Positions 41,868 to 51,129 of a stretch of DNA of 64,000 bases are shown in pieces. A model generated the notes under the pieces. It was not told the DNA's origin, ran no database searches, and saw only the letters and a program-made list of their open reading frames with translations. Origin of the DNA: Nitrosarchaeum sp. (lineage in GTDB: Archaea; Thermoproteota; Nitrososphaeria; Nitrososphaerales; Nitrosopumilaceae); NCBI GenBank assembly GCA_023265135.1, contig JAHFUM010000001.1, positions 559,430-623,429 on the forward strand, given 5' to 3'. The translations under genes were made by a program, and so were the position numbers. Each line of letters opens with the position of its first letter. The first letter of the stretch is position 1.

Positions 41868-44800
41868 ATGCCCAAAGCGGCTATTTTTTTTGGTGTTCTT
41901 CTTGTTTTAGTAATACCTGTAAGCTCTTATGCAGCCGTAGAAGGAGATTTACTTAAAAATAATTCATTGTATAAAACTTCTAATAATTTATTTGATTCAG
42001 GTATTTTAAAAATTGATTCAGATTTTTTTAAATCAAATAATTTTAAAAGATACATTATATTTGGAACAGGTCCAGACAATTCGAATTTTTTAAAACAAAA
42101 TTCGCTTTATGGAATTCAATCTAACGGAGGATTTTTTTATGTTGCGGTCCTTCCAGAACACTCAATTTCCAATCTAGTTTCTCAAGGATACTATATCATA
42201 GAGGATTCAAAGTTGGATTTTCTTTCAGATATATCTAATGTAACTGACGCATCTAAAATTGGTGAGATTACTGGTTCAGCGTTGGCACAAGCAAAATACC
42301 ATGTTACCGGAAATGGTATCAAAATAGCTGTAGTTGATACTGGTGTGGACTTTTCAAATTTGGACATTCAGCATTCTCTAGCTAGAGACAAAAACAATCA
42401 CCCAATAATGCTTGATGCAGATGGACAGGGAATCATACTGACAAATGCTACTTTTTTTGCATACATAGACAAGGATGAAATTATACGAAATTACACAAAG
42501 CCACTTCCTCAAGGAATTACCTCGTCAGTATACAAAACAGACGACGGTATTTTTCTAAATATATCTCAAGGTGGAAATGGAACTCAAATTCCAATTTACA
42601 ACTCGTTTTTCCCACAATTTGGAAGCTCACCAATATTTAATGCTACATTGGACACTGATATTAAAATCGGCACAGATAATCGAAATTACATCAAATCAAA
42701 AAGTGGAATTTACCACCTGGGTGTAATGTACCAAGGAGGTCTTGAAGGAACCTTAGCAAGAATTCAAGCTGTACCTGTGCTTTTTGTGGATTCTAATGTT
42801 GCAGGAACATATGACACTATAATTCCTGATATGAGTACTTCTTGGGAAGATTATACTAAATATGATTTAAAACCTGGTGAGAAACCAAAATATGATTTTG
42901 ATTTTACTGATGAAAAACCAATTGTCTTGGGAAGCGGAAAGGAATTTCTCGTATATGATTCCAACCATGATGGTAAGGCAGATTACAGTGCGGGAACAAT
43001 TGGGGCCCAAGTACTAGATGTTTATGGTGTGATTCAAAACAAAACTGTAGACGTTGATAAAACACTAAACGCAATTAATGGAACTTTGTTGCCTGCACTT
43101 GATCCTAAAGGAGAATTTTTTGGAGTTATGACTGATTTTGTGGGCCATGGAACTTCCAGTACTTCCTCCATTGTGTCAAAAGGCGAGCAAACATATGACA
43201 TTTACAACAACACTGGCAAGTATACAATCAAAGGAGTTGCACCTGGTGCAAAAATTGTTCCAGTAAAATCATTGTGGGTAGGAGATACTGTTTATGCTTG
43301 GCTGTGGTCATCTGGATTTGATAGTCAAGAACACAGTTGGAATTTTACAGGAAAACCCAGAGTGGACATAATTTCAAATAGTTGGGGAATTTCAAATTTT
43401 CCATCATTTAATTCTGCACCTGGACTTGATGTTCTCTCCATAATACTTGGCATACTTGCAACACCGCATTCCCTTGATGATAATTATCCTGGTGTGACAA
43501 TTGTTTCCAGTGCGGGCAATTCCGGACATGGTTATGGAACAATTGGCATGCCTAATGCAGCTCCATTTGGAATTGCAGTTGGAGCTACTACAAACAACGT
43601 CTTTGTTGGATATGGTCCATTTAAAGATCAGCCAAGATTTGGAAATTCCACTTCTCACTTTAATGATGTAGTGGACTTTTCAAGCAGAGGTCCTGGAATA
43701 ATTGGCGATCCAAAACCTGACTTGATGTGTATTGGTGCTCACGGTTTTACTCCATCCAATGTTCTTAAAACTACAAAGAATTCTACAGAAGAATCTTTTT
43801 CATTATTTGGAGGAACTAGTATGGCTGCACCTCTGGTTTCTGGAAGTGCAGCTGTGCTAATGGAAGGATTACACAAAAATTCAAAAGAATACGATCCATT
43901 TACAATCAAAAATATTTTGATGTCAACTGCAAAAGATCTTCAAAATGATCCGTTCACTCAAGGTTCTGGATTAGTAGATGTAAATGCAGCCCTAGGTTTT
44001 GTAAATGCTGAAGAAGGAATGTTTGTAGTTTATAATGACGCATCATATAATAACATCAAAAAAATTTTAACACCTGCACTTGAATCTATAAATTCAACAT
44101 CTATAGGATTTAAGCAATTTAAATTCCCAACAAAAAATATGCCCATGACAAGTTGGTTTGCAGGGTATTTGCTTCCAGGAGAACATAGTAAAGCAACTTT
44201 TACAATTGAAAATCCAACTGATAAACCAATTCAAATATCTATTAAACCCACAACAATATCTTTAATTAAAAATACAAAATTTGATGCTACTACCAAAGTC
44301 CGTCAACAAGATTCAATACTTAACAAATCAGATACATTCATTCCAAATTATATCAAACTATCTGATATCAAAGAACACAAAAAATTAGGTGAATTTTTTG
44401 GTAATAACTCAATCCCTGCTGAATCCTCTTTGATGATATTGAATCTGAATTTTCCATTTGATAATTTTATGAACAAGACAGATCCTCTTTATGCCAATGA
44501 TACAAAGATCTCTTCACTATACCTTTATGATTGGATTGATAAAAACAACGATACCAATATAGCTAGTGATGAACTATCTATGATTAACAGAGCTGGATCA
44601 TGGGGAACTGTTCAAGAACTAAGAATTACTGAACCAAACGAACAATTCAAAGGAACTCCACTAGTTGGTGTATATCCCACTCCAACTAGATATTCTTACT
44701 ATCTCGGTGATACAAAACAAAATTCAACTTCGATGGAATACACCATATCTGCAAGTTATTATAAAAAAGACAAATGGCCAATTATCTGGCCAGAATCTGA

Positions 44801-45683
44801 AACAATTACTGTGCCGGCAAATGATACTGCAAAAGTGGATATCTCTTTAGTTGTACCAAATGATTTGCAAACTGGTAACTATCAAGGTTTCATAACATTT
44901 GAAGGAACAAATCATACCGTAAACTCACCAGTATCTTTTGTTGTTATAAAAGAAATTGATCAAAAAGATTCACTTGTTTTAATTTCAGGAAAACAAAGCA
45001 ATGATATCATGTTTGGTAATGGATATGTAAAAGGTGCATTTGATATGACAAATAGATACATGGCAGGTGATTGGCGACAGTATTATTTTGATATAAAAGA
45101 TAATACAATAAATTCTGCAGCGATAGAATTATCTTGGAAAAACAATGACACAAACTTGTCAGTATTTGTTATGGATCCTAAAGGAAGAATAGTTCAAACC
45201 AATATGCCGTCAGGAGTATTTGGAAAATTTCTTGATTGGCCATCACTTGATTGGTTAGGCAATTCTGTTTTCAGTCAAGGAGGAGGATTCTATCCTGTAA
45301 AAAACAAAGATGATATTTCCACAGTACTTTATGTTCCTATTAATCAAACAGGAACATACACTCTTTTAGCTCACTCCACATTGTTTGGAGGAAATTCAAC
45401 TACTGAACCAATTGTACTTGCAGCTAAATTCTCCAATATATCTTCAGAGATTCAACCTATCCAAATTCAATCAAATAAAACAGAAATCATATCTAATTCT
45501 ATAAAAAATGCAACTATGCCCTCTGAATTTTCTAATCAAACAATCAGTAATGATTCTCAAATTATAATCCAATCTGATACACATGATTCATCTTTTAACA
45601 TTGGTCTGACTGTAGGTATTGGAGTTGGAATTGCGATCGGAATTGTTCTGTTTTTAATTCTCAGACAAAAATCTAACAAATAA
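41868..45683 (+). CDS. Cell-surface subtilisin-like serine protease (S8 family), C-terminally anchored
   Basis: The 1271-residue protein has a signal peptide (about 3-23), a subtilase domain with catalytic Asp157 (VVDTGVD), His427 (VGHGTSS), oxyanion Asn551 (SAGNSG) and Ser651 (GGTSMAAP), a long beta-rich region (about 760-1180) and a C-terminal membrane helix (about 1245-1266) before the basic tail RQKSNK. About 270 residues separate Asp from His, far more than in simple subtilisins, so an extra domain is inserted there. All four catalytic positions are intact. It is thus a large protease fixed to the outside of the membrane beneath or within the S-layer. Substrates could be S-layer precursors or external proteins; nothing decides this. 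Confidence 0.92.
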   Translation: MPKAAIFFGVLLVLVIPVSSYAAVEGDLLKNNSLYKTSNNLFDSGILKIDSDFFKSNNFKRYIIFGTGPDNSNFLKQNSLYGIQSNGGFFYVAVLPEHSISNLVSQGYYIIEDSKLDFLSDISNVTDASKIGEITGSALAQAKYHVTGNGIKIAVVDTGVDFSNLDIQHSLARDKNNHPIMLDADGQGIILTNATFFAYIDKDEIIRNYTKPLPQGITSSVYKTDDGIFLNISQGGNGTQIPIYNSFFPQFGSSPIFNATLDTDIKIGTDNRNYIKSKSGIYHLGVMYQGGLEGTLARIQAVPVLFVDSNVAGTYDTIIPDMSTSWEDYTKYDLKPGEKPKYDFDFTDEKPIVLGSGKEFLVYDSNHDGKADYSAGTIGAQVLDVYGVIQNKTVDVDKTLNAINGTLLPALDPKGEFFGVMTDFVGHGTSSTSSIVSKGEQTYDIYNNTGKYTIKGVAPGAKIVPVKSLWVGDTVYAWLWSSGFDSQEHSWNFTGKPRVDIISNSWGISNFPSFNSAPGLDVLSIILGILATPHSLDDNYPGVTIVSSAGNSGHGYGTIGMPNAAPFGIAVGATTNNVFVGYGPFKDQPRFGNSTSHFNDVVDFSSRGPGIIGDPKPDLMCIGAHGFTPSNVLKTTKNSTEESFSLFGGTSMAAPLVSGSAAVLMEGLHKNSKEYDPFTIKNILMSTAKDLQNDPFTQGSGLVDVNAALGFVNAEEGMFVVYNDASYNNIKKILTPALESINSTSIGFKQFKFPTKNMPMTSWFAGYLLPGEHSKATFTIENPTDKPIQISIKPTTISLIKNTKFDATTKVRQQDSILNKSDTFIPNYIKLSDIKEHKKLGEFFGNNSIPAESSLMILNLNFPFDNFMNKTDPLYANDTKISSLYLYDWIDKNNDTNIASDELSMINRAGSWGTVQELRITEPNEQFKGTPLVGVYPTPTRYSYYLGDTKQNSTSMEYTISASYYKKDKWPIIWPESETITVPANDTAKVDISLVVPNDLQTGNYQGFITFEGTNHTVNSPVSFVVIKEIDQKDSLVLISGKQSNDIMFGNGYVKGAFDMTNRYMAGDWRQYYFDIKDNTINSAAIELSWKNNDTNLSVFVMDPKGRIVQTNMPSGVFGKFLDWPSLDWLGNSVFSQGGGFYPVKNKDDISTVLYVPINQTGTYTLLAHSTLFGGNSTTEPIVLAAKFSNISSEIQPIQIQSNKTEIISNSIKNATMPSEFSNQTISNDSQIIIQSDTHDSSFNIGLTVGIGVGIAIGIVLFLILRQKSNK

Positions 45684-45693
45684 TTGAATAAGG

Positions 45694-45700
45694 TTTATAA
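45694..45700 (+). promoter_or_regulatory. TATA box of the Rieske-cytochrome b operon
   Basis: TTTATAA is centred about 30 bp before ATG 45727. Confidence 0.55.
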
Positions 45701-45726
45701 GCAATTTGGCGAGTACGACAGCTTGA

Positions 45727-46335
45727 ATGTCTGAGCAGGGGACAAAAAAATCCGGTGGATTATCTAGAAGAGATTTTCTAAAATTAATGGGGGCTGCAGG
45801 CACTGGTCTGGCATTTGCTCCTTTTGTTCCGTTTGGAAATTTCATGCCAAACCCTTCACAGGCTAATCTTACAAGAGTTAAAGTCATTTTACCTGATGGC
45901 ACTCAAGCTAATGTCAAAACATTTCCTGTTAATCATTCTGAAGTAATTACATATCCTAGTACTGGAGATCCTGCACTTGATGCAGAAGCATTTCGAAAGT
46001 GGCAATTCATTAGACTGCCATCAGAACTTGGCGGAGATAAACAAGACGTTACATCTTTTAGAGCATACAGTATGGTATGTCTTCATCTTTGGTGTTTGTG
46101 GAAATATTGGCCAGAAGAAGGACGTAAGAGAGGAGAATGTCCTTGTCATGGAAGTATGTATAATCCCACAACTGGAACTGCATTTGCTGGACCTGCATCA
46201 TTGCAAGCTGCACCATCTAACACATTAGCGCAACTTAAGTTTGAAACTGATGCAGATGGCTTTTTATGGGTTTTACCACCAATTTGGGGTGTGAATGCTA
46301 ATGGAGTAATAGGATATGGCCGTTTCGTTACATAG
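45727..46335 (+). CDS. Rieske iron-sulfur protein of the complex III-like cytochrome bc complex
   Basis: The protein passes electrons from quinol to a downstream carrier. The 202 residues begin with a twin-arginine signal-anchor (SRRDFLKLMGAAGTG, about 14-28), so it is exported folded with its cluster. The [2Fe-2S] ligands are in CLHLWC (about 118-123) and CPCHGS (about 139-144), separated by only about 15 residues; the two further Cys allow the usual disulfide. It overlaps the cytochrome b gene by 20 bases in another frame, so the two are translated together. Together with the cupredoxin gene it forms the complex III cluster expected in an ammonia oxidiser. Confidence 0.93.
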   Translation: MSEQGTKKSGGLSRRDFLKLMGAAGTGLAFAPFVPFGNFMPNPSQANLTRVKVILPDGTQANVKTFPVNHSEVITYPSTGDPALDAEAFRKWQFIRLPSELGGDKQDVTSFRAYSMVCLHLWCLWKYWPEEGRKRGECPCHGSMYNPTTGTAFAGPASLQAAPSNTLAQLKFETDADGFLWVLPPIWGVNANGVIGYGRFVT

Positions 46336-47890
46336 ACGTACTGGCGCAGTCGCCTTTTTCTACTGGCTCTGGGATGGACTAGACAGAACAATCTTTACTG
46401 GAATTAAATTTTCATTTCCTGCAAGATTTGTAAGTCCATTTGGATTTTTGGGGATGCTTACATTTGTTGTGTTTATAATACTTGGAATTTCTGGAGCTTT
46501 GCTAATGTTTTACTACCAACCAGTATTGAATAGAGCATGGGATAGTGTTCATTTCATAAATAATGATGTTCCATTTGGTTTTCACATTAGAAATATTCAT
46601 TATCATGCATCCAACGCAATGGTTCTCTTGGCAATTTTACACATGTATTACCAATATTTTAGCGGAAGATACAAAATTAGAAATGAAATTTTATGGGCAA
46701 CTGGTGTAATACTTGGAACAGTTACAATTCTAGAAGCATTTACTGGATATGATGTTATATTTAGTGAAAGAGCAGAACTTGCAATCAGTATCGCAGCATC
46801 TCTTACCACTTCAATTCCTGTAGCAGGACCAACAATTCGTGATGCGATGTTTGGTAGTGGATTTTCAGATTTTGTATTGAGATTTTATGCACAACATGTC
46901 TTTGTCTTGCCACTAGTGATGCTTGGACTGATGGCAGTTCATTTTCCACGATTCCTAGTTTTTGATGTACCTATGGTAATGGCAATTGGTGGAGCAATTA
47001 TGCTTACAGGAGGTGTATTTCCAATTGATATGGGATTCAAGTTTGAACCTACAGTGCCACCTGGCGTCACGGTCCCTGAATGGTATCTCACAGGACTGTA
47101 CTCATTTTTGAGGACACAATATGACAAGTTTGTAACTGGTGTGCTTTGGCCTGGACTATTCATAGCATCATTTTTACTAGTTCCATTTATCGATAGATAT
47201 AAGAAATTCTCATGGAAAGATCGACCAATAATTACTGCATTTGGAATTACAGGAATTGCTCAGATTATGGTTACTACATACTGGGGATTCTACATCCCAT
47301 CAGATAGTAAGATTCCACTGGTACAGCGTTTGGTAATTGATCCAGTATTTCTCTATACCGTAATGATATTGCTAGTTCCGCTAGGATTTGGATTTTCGTA
47401 CATGATGATTAAACTTGCAAAAGAATCTGAAAGAAAGGCCAAACTTGCTAAAGAAAAAGGTCCAAAGAAAGTAGCAACAATTAATCTCTCGCAAAAATGG
47501 ATTAACTGGTTAATTGTTGCACTCTTGGCATTTCAGGTATTTCTAAACATTGCAGCTTATAACGCAGCCTTGACTGGAATGAAAAATATTTCATTATTCT
47601 TTGTTGGTATTATTTTGATAGTGTTTGCTGGCTTCTTCCATCTTTATAGATATGCGCTAAATCAAGCGAAGAATCCACCTCCACCGCCACCAATACATGA
47701 GGATAAACCAGAGTTGGTAGAATTACAAGTATCTTCAAGTAAACTTTCAGAAGGACACTCATCTGATATTGGTACCAAAGAACCAAAGGAAATTGCCCCT
47801 CAAATATCTACTCCAAAAATTCAAGCAGATTTAGGAGTTGGCGCTAGTATGAGTTCTGATTTTGGCTCATCAGATCTAAAAAAACCATAG
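46316..47890 (+). CDS. Cytochrome b subunit (b6 and subunit IV parts fused)
   Basis: This is the haem b and quinol-oxidising subunit of the bc-type complex. The 524-residue protein has an N-terminal four-helix part with haem ligand pairs: His in NIHYHASNAM and ILHMYYQY (about 98-117), and in YAQHVFVLP and MAVHFPRF (about 187-206). The quinol-site PEWY motif is at about residue 254, followed by further helices of the subunit IV part. After the last helix (about 428-448) a Pro-rich cytoplasmic tail of about 75 residues (PPPPPPIHEDKPE and onward) is unusual for the family. The ATG lies 20 bases inside the Rieske gene. It was not read as two genes because the frame is continuous. Confidence 0.93.
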   Translation: MAVSLHRRTGAVAFFYWLWDGLDRTIFTGIKFSFPARFVSPFGFLGMLTFVVFIILGISGALLMFYYQPVLNRAWDSVHFINNDVPFGFHIRNIHYHASNAMVLLAILHMYYQYFSGRYKIRNEILWATGVILGTVTILEAFTGYDVIFSERAELAISIAASLTTSIPVAGPTIRDAMFGSGFSDFVLRFYAQHVFVLPLVMLGLMAVHFPRFLVFDVPMVMAIGGAIMLTGGVFPIDMGFKFEPTVPPGVTVPEWYLTGLYSFLRTQYDKFVTGVLWPGLFIASFLLVPFIDRYKKFSWKDRPIITAFGITGIAQIMVTTYWGFYIPSDSKIPLVQRLVIDPVFLYTVMILLVPLGFGFSYMMIKLAKESERKAKLAKEKGPKKVATINLSQKWINWLIVALLAFQVFLNIAAYNAALTGMKNISLFFVGIILIVFAGFFHLYRYALNQAKNPPPPPPIHEDKPELVELQVSSSKLSEGHSSDIGTKEPKEIAPQISTPKIQADLGVGASMSSDFGSSDLKKP

Positions 47891-47911
47891 TCTTTTAAAA
47901 TTCTAAAAAAG

Positions 47912-47920
47912 CTTTATAAG
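47912..47920 (+). promoter_or_regulatory. TATA box of the cupredoxin gene
   Basis: CTTTATAAG is centred about 29 bp before TTG 47945. The cupredoxin can therefore be transcribed separately from cytochrome b. Confidence 0.55.
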
Positions 47921-47944
47921 AACTCCTGAGACCTAAAAAAATCG

Positions 47945-48409
47945 TTGAGTGCAACATCTAGTCATGCATATGGTGTAGGAGTCTTGGCAATTATTATTGG
48001 TGCATCAGTAGGAATTGTATATTATACATCATTTTATCTTCCAGAATCTTTGGCAAAACCAAAAGTCGACGAAGAAGTACTGCATCCCATTAAATCTACA
48101 ATAATAGAGATGATACCAGGTTCTTCAAATCAACAACAACAAGATAACTTTGAGCCAAAATTAATTAACATACAATTAGGAATCGATAATCATGTTGTAT
48201 GGAATAACAAAGATATTACTGCACACACTGTAACACCAGACGATGCGGCACTTAAAGACCCATACAGTGGACCATTTGGTTCACCTGGAGTTATAAAACC
48301 TGGAGAATCATACGAATTTACGTTCACCAAGCCAGTTAACTTTTCATATCATTGTTCCCCACATCCATGGATGACTGGAACTTTGAAAATTGGAGAGTCT
48401 AGAATCTAA
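47945..48409 (+). CDS. Membrane-anchored type 1 copper protein (plastocyanin-like)
   Basis: The protein is a small blue-copper electron carrier. The 154 residues have an N-terminal membrane helix (about 9-29), a polar linker rich in Gln and Asn, and a cupredoxin domain with all four copper ligands: His in DITAHTVTPDD (near residue 95) and Cys, His, Met in YHCSPHPWM (about 137-145). It faces outside, tethered by its N-terminus. The start is TTG 47945, set by the TATA box. It follows the Rieske/cytochrome b genes and is the likely electron acceptor of that complex; thaumarchaea use many such copper proteins in place of cytochromes c. Confidence 0.92.
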   Translation: MSATSSHAYGVGVLAIIIGASVGIVYYTSFYLPESLAKPKVDEEVLHPIKSTIIEMIPGSSNQQQQDNFEPKLINIQLGIDNHVVWNNKDITAHTVTPDDAALKDPYSGPFGSPGVIKPGESYEFTFTKPVNFSYHCSPHPWMTGTLKIGESRI

Positions 48410-48756
48410 ATTGAATATTTTGCAAAAATTATTTTACTTTCAATTTCTTTATGCTGCTCAATAATTGACGCACGAAATTTTACCTCATGAACTTGTTTTG
48501 GTTCAAATCCTATTAATGCAGTAAACTCTGCTTTGTTTTCGGGCATAACATCTTTGTTAATGAACAATCTTGAAACATTTTGGGATATTTTCTTTCCGTT
48601 ATATGATTTGTAAATAATATGTTCATTTGAATCTAAAATTTGTGTATTAATTACAACTCCATCATATCGTCCTGGATATGACACAACAATTATTCCTCTA
48701 ATTTCAGAATTTGGATGAATCTCTTTTGGCCCCAAATTAAATTCAATATCGTTCAT
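48406..48756 (-). CDS. Unknown beta-rich protein
   Basis: I do not recognise this 116-residue protein. It shows alternating hydrophobic and polar residues throughout (EIRGIIVVSY, GVVINTQIL, HEVKFRASII) as expected for a single immunoglobulin- or arrestin-like beta sandwich, with no cysteine, signal peptide or membrane segment. It is soluble and probably cytoplasmic. Its end overlaps the convergent cupredoxin gene by 4 bases. It lies 43 bases from the tRNA-Arg gene on the same strand. No role can be proposed. Confidence 0.65.
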   Translation of the reverse strand: MNDIEFNLGPKEIHPNSEIRGIIVVSYPGRYDGVVINTQILDSNEHIIYKSYNGKKISQNVSRLFINKDVMPENKAEFTALIGFEPKQVHEVKFRASIIEQHKEIESKIIFAKYSI

Positions 48757-48798
48757 GTAAACAACGTCTTTGAGTCAGAATAAATAATTTTGTTAAAA

Positions 48799-48873
48799 CG
48801 GGCCGGGAGGGCTTCGATCCCTCGACCACTGGATTAGAAGTCCAGCACTCTATCCAAGCTGAGCTACCAGCCC
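48799..48873 (-). tRNA. tRNA-Arg (TCT)
   Basis: On the minus strand the acceptor stem GGGCTGG/CCGGCCC (one G-T pair), D arm GCTC-AGCTTGGATA-GAGT, anticodon arm CTGGA-CTTCTAA-TCCAG and T arm GAGGG-ATCGAAG-CCCTC all fold normally. The anticodon TCT reads AGA/AGG arginine codons. The gene is 75 bases including the G discriminator, with no intron and no encoded CCA. Confidence 0.95.
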
Positions 48874-48893
48874 AAGAATCTGAAAATTAATTG

Positions 48894-48903
48894 TCATTTT
48901 AAG
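48894..48903 (-). promoter_or_regulatory. TATA-box candidate of tRNA-Arg
   Basis: The minus-strand element CCTTAAAATG is centred about 25 bp upstream of the tRNA 5' end. Confidence 0.45.
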
Positions 48904-48906
48904 GGT

Positions 48907-49749
48907 TTACAACCATTTTTTCTGATAATTTTCTCTTTCCATTTTAAACAAAAACTGTTGTGCATAACCAGCATAAGGTCCAAAATGCTTTACAATTTTT
49001 TCATGTAATTTGTTATATTGTTTTTCTGTAATTGATTTCGTTTCCAATCCAAATTTTTCAAAATAATATTTTTCTAAAATTCTAATCATCCATCTATCTA
49101 ATGGAAATGCTTCTAACTTATCAAGAGAAAACAACAATATGCAATCTGCAACCTTATTTCCTATTCCTGGAACTGTTAGAATCGTTTCTTTTGCATCTTG
49201 ATAGTTGGATTTTTTTAAATGATCGAAATCTATCTGTTTTGATTCAACCATTTTTGCTGCATCTATTATGAATTTGGCTCTATACCCAACACCACAATTT
49301 TGAATCTCTTGAATAGTTGCATTTGCTATCTTTTTTGGTTCTGGAAACATGTGAAATTTTTTATCATCAAATCGAATCTTTTTTCCAAATTTTATTGAAA
49401 TTTTTTCTAAACTTGATTTAATTTTCTGAATATTAGAATTTGAAGAAACAATAAATGATATGAAACATTGAAACGGATCCTGTCTCACTAATCTAAGTCC
49501 CAAATATTTTTGCACAGCAATTTTTGTTGTTTTATCTTTTGAAATTGACTTGATTATCTCTTCCATATTATCAGTATCTCTAAAAAAATCATATTCTCTG
49601 TTAGAATATGACATGATTTTTCCCAAAGTGTTAATTTTTAAAACATCCTGACCGTTAACCCCATACCACAAATCTTTTTGTTTGGTCCAAAGAAAGATTT
49701 GACCACTATTGACCGTATTTTCTAAATTAATTACATCGTAATCTATCAT
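48907..49749 (-). CDS. ogg: 8-oxoguanine DNA glycosylase/lyase (OGG1 type)
   Basis: The enzyme removes oxidised guanine from DNA. The 280-residue protein has the N-terminal OGG1 domain (INLENTVNSGQIFLW at the start) and the helix-hairpin-helix GPD motif: hairpin VPGIGNKVADCILLFSLDKLEAFPLDRW (positions about 191-218, key Lys in GNKVAD and Asp in PLDRW). The residues QCFISFIVSSNSNIQKI near 92 match the eukaryotic OGG1 core, where Asn-rich contact loops occur. The gene overlaps nothing and starts 1 base after the end of the beta-CASP gene on the same strand, so the two are cotranscribed. Confidence 0.92.
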   Translation of the reverse strand: MIDYDVINLENTVNSGQIFLWTKQKDLWYGVNGQDVLKINTLGKIMSYSNREYDFFRDTDNMEEIIKSISKDKTTKIAVQKYLGLRLVRQDPFQCFISFIVSSNSNIQKIKSSLEKISIKFGKKIRFDDKKFHMFPEPKKIANATIQEIQNCGVGYRAKFIIDAAKMVESKQIDFDHLKKSNYQDAKETILTVPGIGNKVADCILLFSLDKLEAFPLDRWMIRILEKYYFEKFGLETKSITEKQYNKLHEKIVKHFGPYAGYAQQFLFKMERENYQKKWL

Positions 49750-49750
49750 T

Positions 49751-51016
49751 TCAGATGGATATTACTTCATTTACATCTGGGGCGTGAGCCTTCAAACCAA
49801 ACTTTTCATGAATTTCTTGGGCAAACTTTTCACACGATTCTACATCCCCATGAACTGTTAGAACTTTGGGATTGCCTTTGATTTTTTTAATTACCTCAAA
49901 AAGTTCGTTTCTATCTGCATGCCCTGAAAATTCAAATTGTTTTACTTCAGCTGCAACACTTAGCTCCTTTCCCCTAGTGGACACCTTTCCTGAATCTAGT
50001 AATTTTTTTCCAGGAGTACCATCTCCTTGATATGAAACAAGTGCTATTCCATTTTTTCTGTTAAATGAAAGTTCTTGTAAATAATATGTTGCATTCCCTC
50101 CTACTAACATTCCAGCTGGAGAGATAACTACACAGGGTTCTTCTAATGCATGTTTTCTTTTTTCATGATCTTTGACAGCAACTGCCCCATTAATGGCATC
50201 TGCAAACACTTTTGGATCTCTTAGATAGTCTGGATGATTAAACATTATCTCATTTACTTTTAGTGCCATACCGTCCATTATGATTTTGTGTTTGAAGTTT
50301 GAACTTCTTAAAATGCATGCCATCTCTTGAGAGCGCTCAACTGAAAACGATGGAATGAATAACACTCCTTTTCTGTCTATCACCTCATTTGCAAATTCAA
50401 TTAAATCTCTTTCAGAATCTTTTCTTGGTTTTTGTTCTGTTTGCGAATATGTGCTTTCAATAATTAAAAGATCTATATCTCCTATATCCAAGTCTGCCTC
50501 ACGAAGCATTCTTGAACCATGTGTTTTGATATCACCAGTATAGAAAAGACGTTTTTTCTGAGATTCTACTAATACCGAACCTCCTCCAATAACATGCCCT
50601 GTTTCTCTTAATTCAAAAGTTGCATTACCTTTGGTAACTTTTTCTCTGAACCCTATCTCTTTTGCATTTCGCATCATATTGTTTAATTCAGGTAATCCAA
50701 ACGGTTGAGCATCTTTTGTAATTTTTAACATGTCTTCAATGAGTAATCTTGTCAAATCAAAAGTTGGAGGAGTTGCATAAACATCAGTATTTCCGCTTAC
50801 AAACAAAGATGGTACATTTCCTGAATGATCAAGATGGGCATGAGTAATAATAATTGCATCCAGATCTTTTGGCTTAACATGTATGGGATACTCTGGTGGC
50901 ATTCCTCGCTTTCCAAACAATATTCCATAATCTAATAATAGATTTGTCCCATCACAATTCACCAAAAAACCTGATCGGCCTACTTCGTTGGCAGCTCCTA
51001 AAATTTTAACTTCCAA
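49751..51016 (-). CDS. beta-CASP metallo-beta-lactamase RNase (aCPSF2/RNase J-like)
   Basis: The protein processes or degrades RNA. Its 421 residues comprise a metallo-beta-lactamase core with the zinc motif THAHLDHSG (about 58-66), GHVIGGGSVLVE (about 135), YTGDIKTHGSRML (about 157), and the beta-CASP insert with PSFSVERSQEMACIL and ISPAGMLVGGNATYYL, ending with SGHADRNEL and VHGDVESC. There is no N-terminal KH domain, so it is the shorter archaeal type (aCPSF2) and not the KH-containing aCPSF1 termination factor. The first 9 residues (MEVKILGAA) match the family start. It lies one base upstream of ogg on the same strand. Confidence 0.88.
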   Translation of the reverse strand: MEVKILGAANEVGRSGFLVNCDGTNLLLDYGILFGKRGMPPEYPIHVKPKDLDAIIITHAHLDHSGNVPSLFVSGNTDVYATPPTFDLTRLLIEDMLKITKDAQPFGLPELNNMMRNAKEIGFREKVTKGNATFELRETGHVIGGGSVLVESQKKRLFYTGDIKTHGSRMLREADLDIGDIDLLIIESTYSQTEQKPRKDSERDLIEFANEVIDRKGVLFIPSFSVERSQEMACILRSSNFKHKIIMDGMALKVNEIMFNHPDYLRDPKVFADAINGAVAVKDHEKRKHALEEPCVVISPAGMLVGGNATYYLQELSFNRKNGIALVSYQGDGTPGKKLLDSGKVSTRGKELSVAAEVKQFEFSGHADRNELFEVIKKIKGNPKVLTVHGDVESCEKFAQEIHEKFGLKAHAPDVNEVISI

Positions 51017-51097
51017 GAAATAAATTGAATCCCTCTCTATGTTAAAACCTTCTTAGAAGCGATCCGATCATTATGCGTATCATAGAATCTACAAAAG

Positions 51098-51107
51098 CTT
51101 TAATTAG
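51098..51107 (+). promoter_or_regulatory. TATA-box candidate of the 70-residue gene
   Basis: CTTTAATTAG is centred about 28 bp before ATG 51130. Confidence 0.45.
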
Positions 51108-51129
51108 TGTAAGCTAAGACTCGTTCTTT

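Noticed and set aside
46316..46335. Frameshift between the Rieske and cytochrome b genes
   Set aside because: Both proteins are complete with their own starts and stops; the 20-bp overlap is translational coupling.
48406..48409. Cupredoxin truncation by the convergent gene
   Set aside because: The cupredoxin has all four copper ligands and a natural end; the 4-bp overlap is only of the two stop regions.
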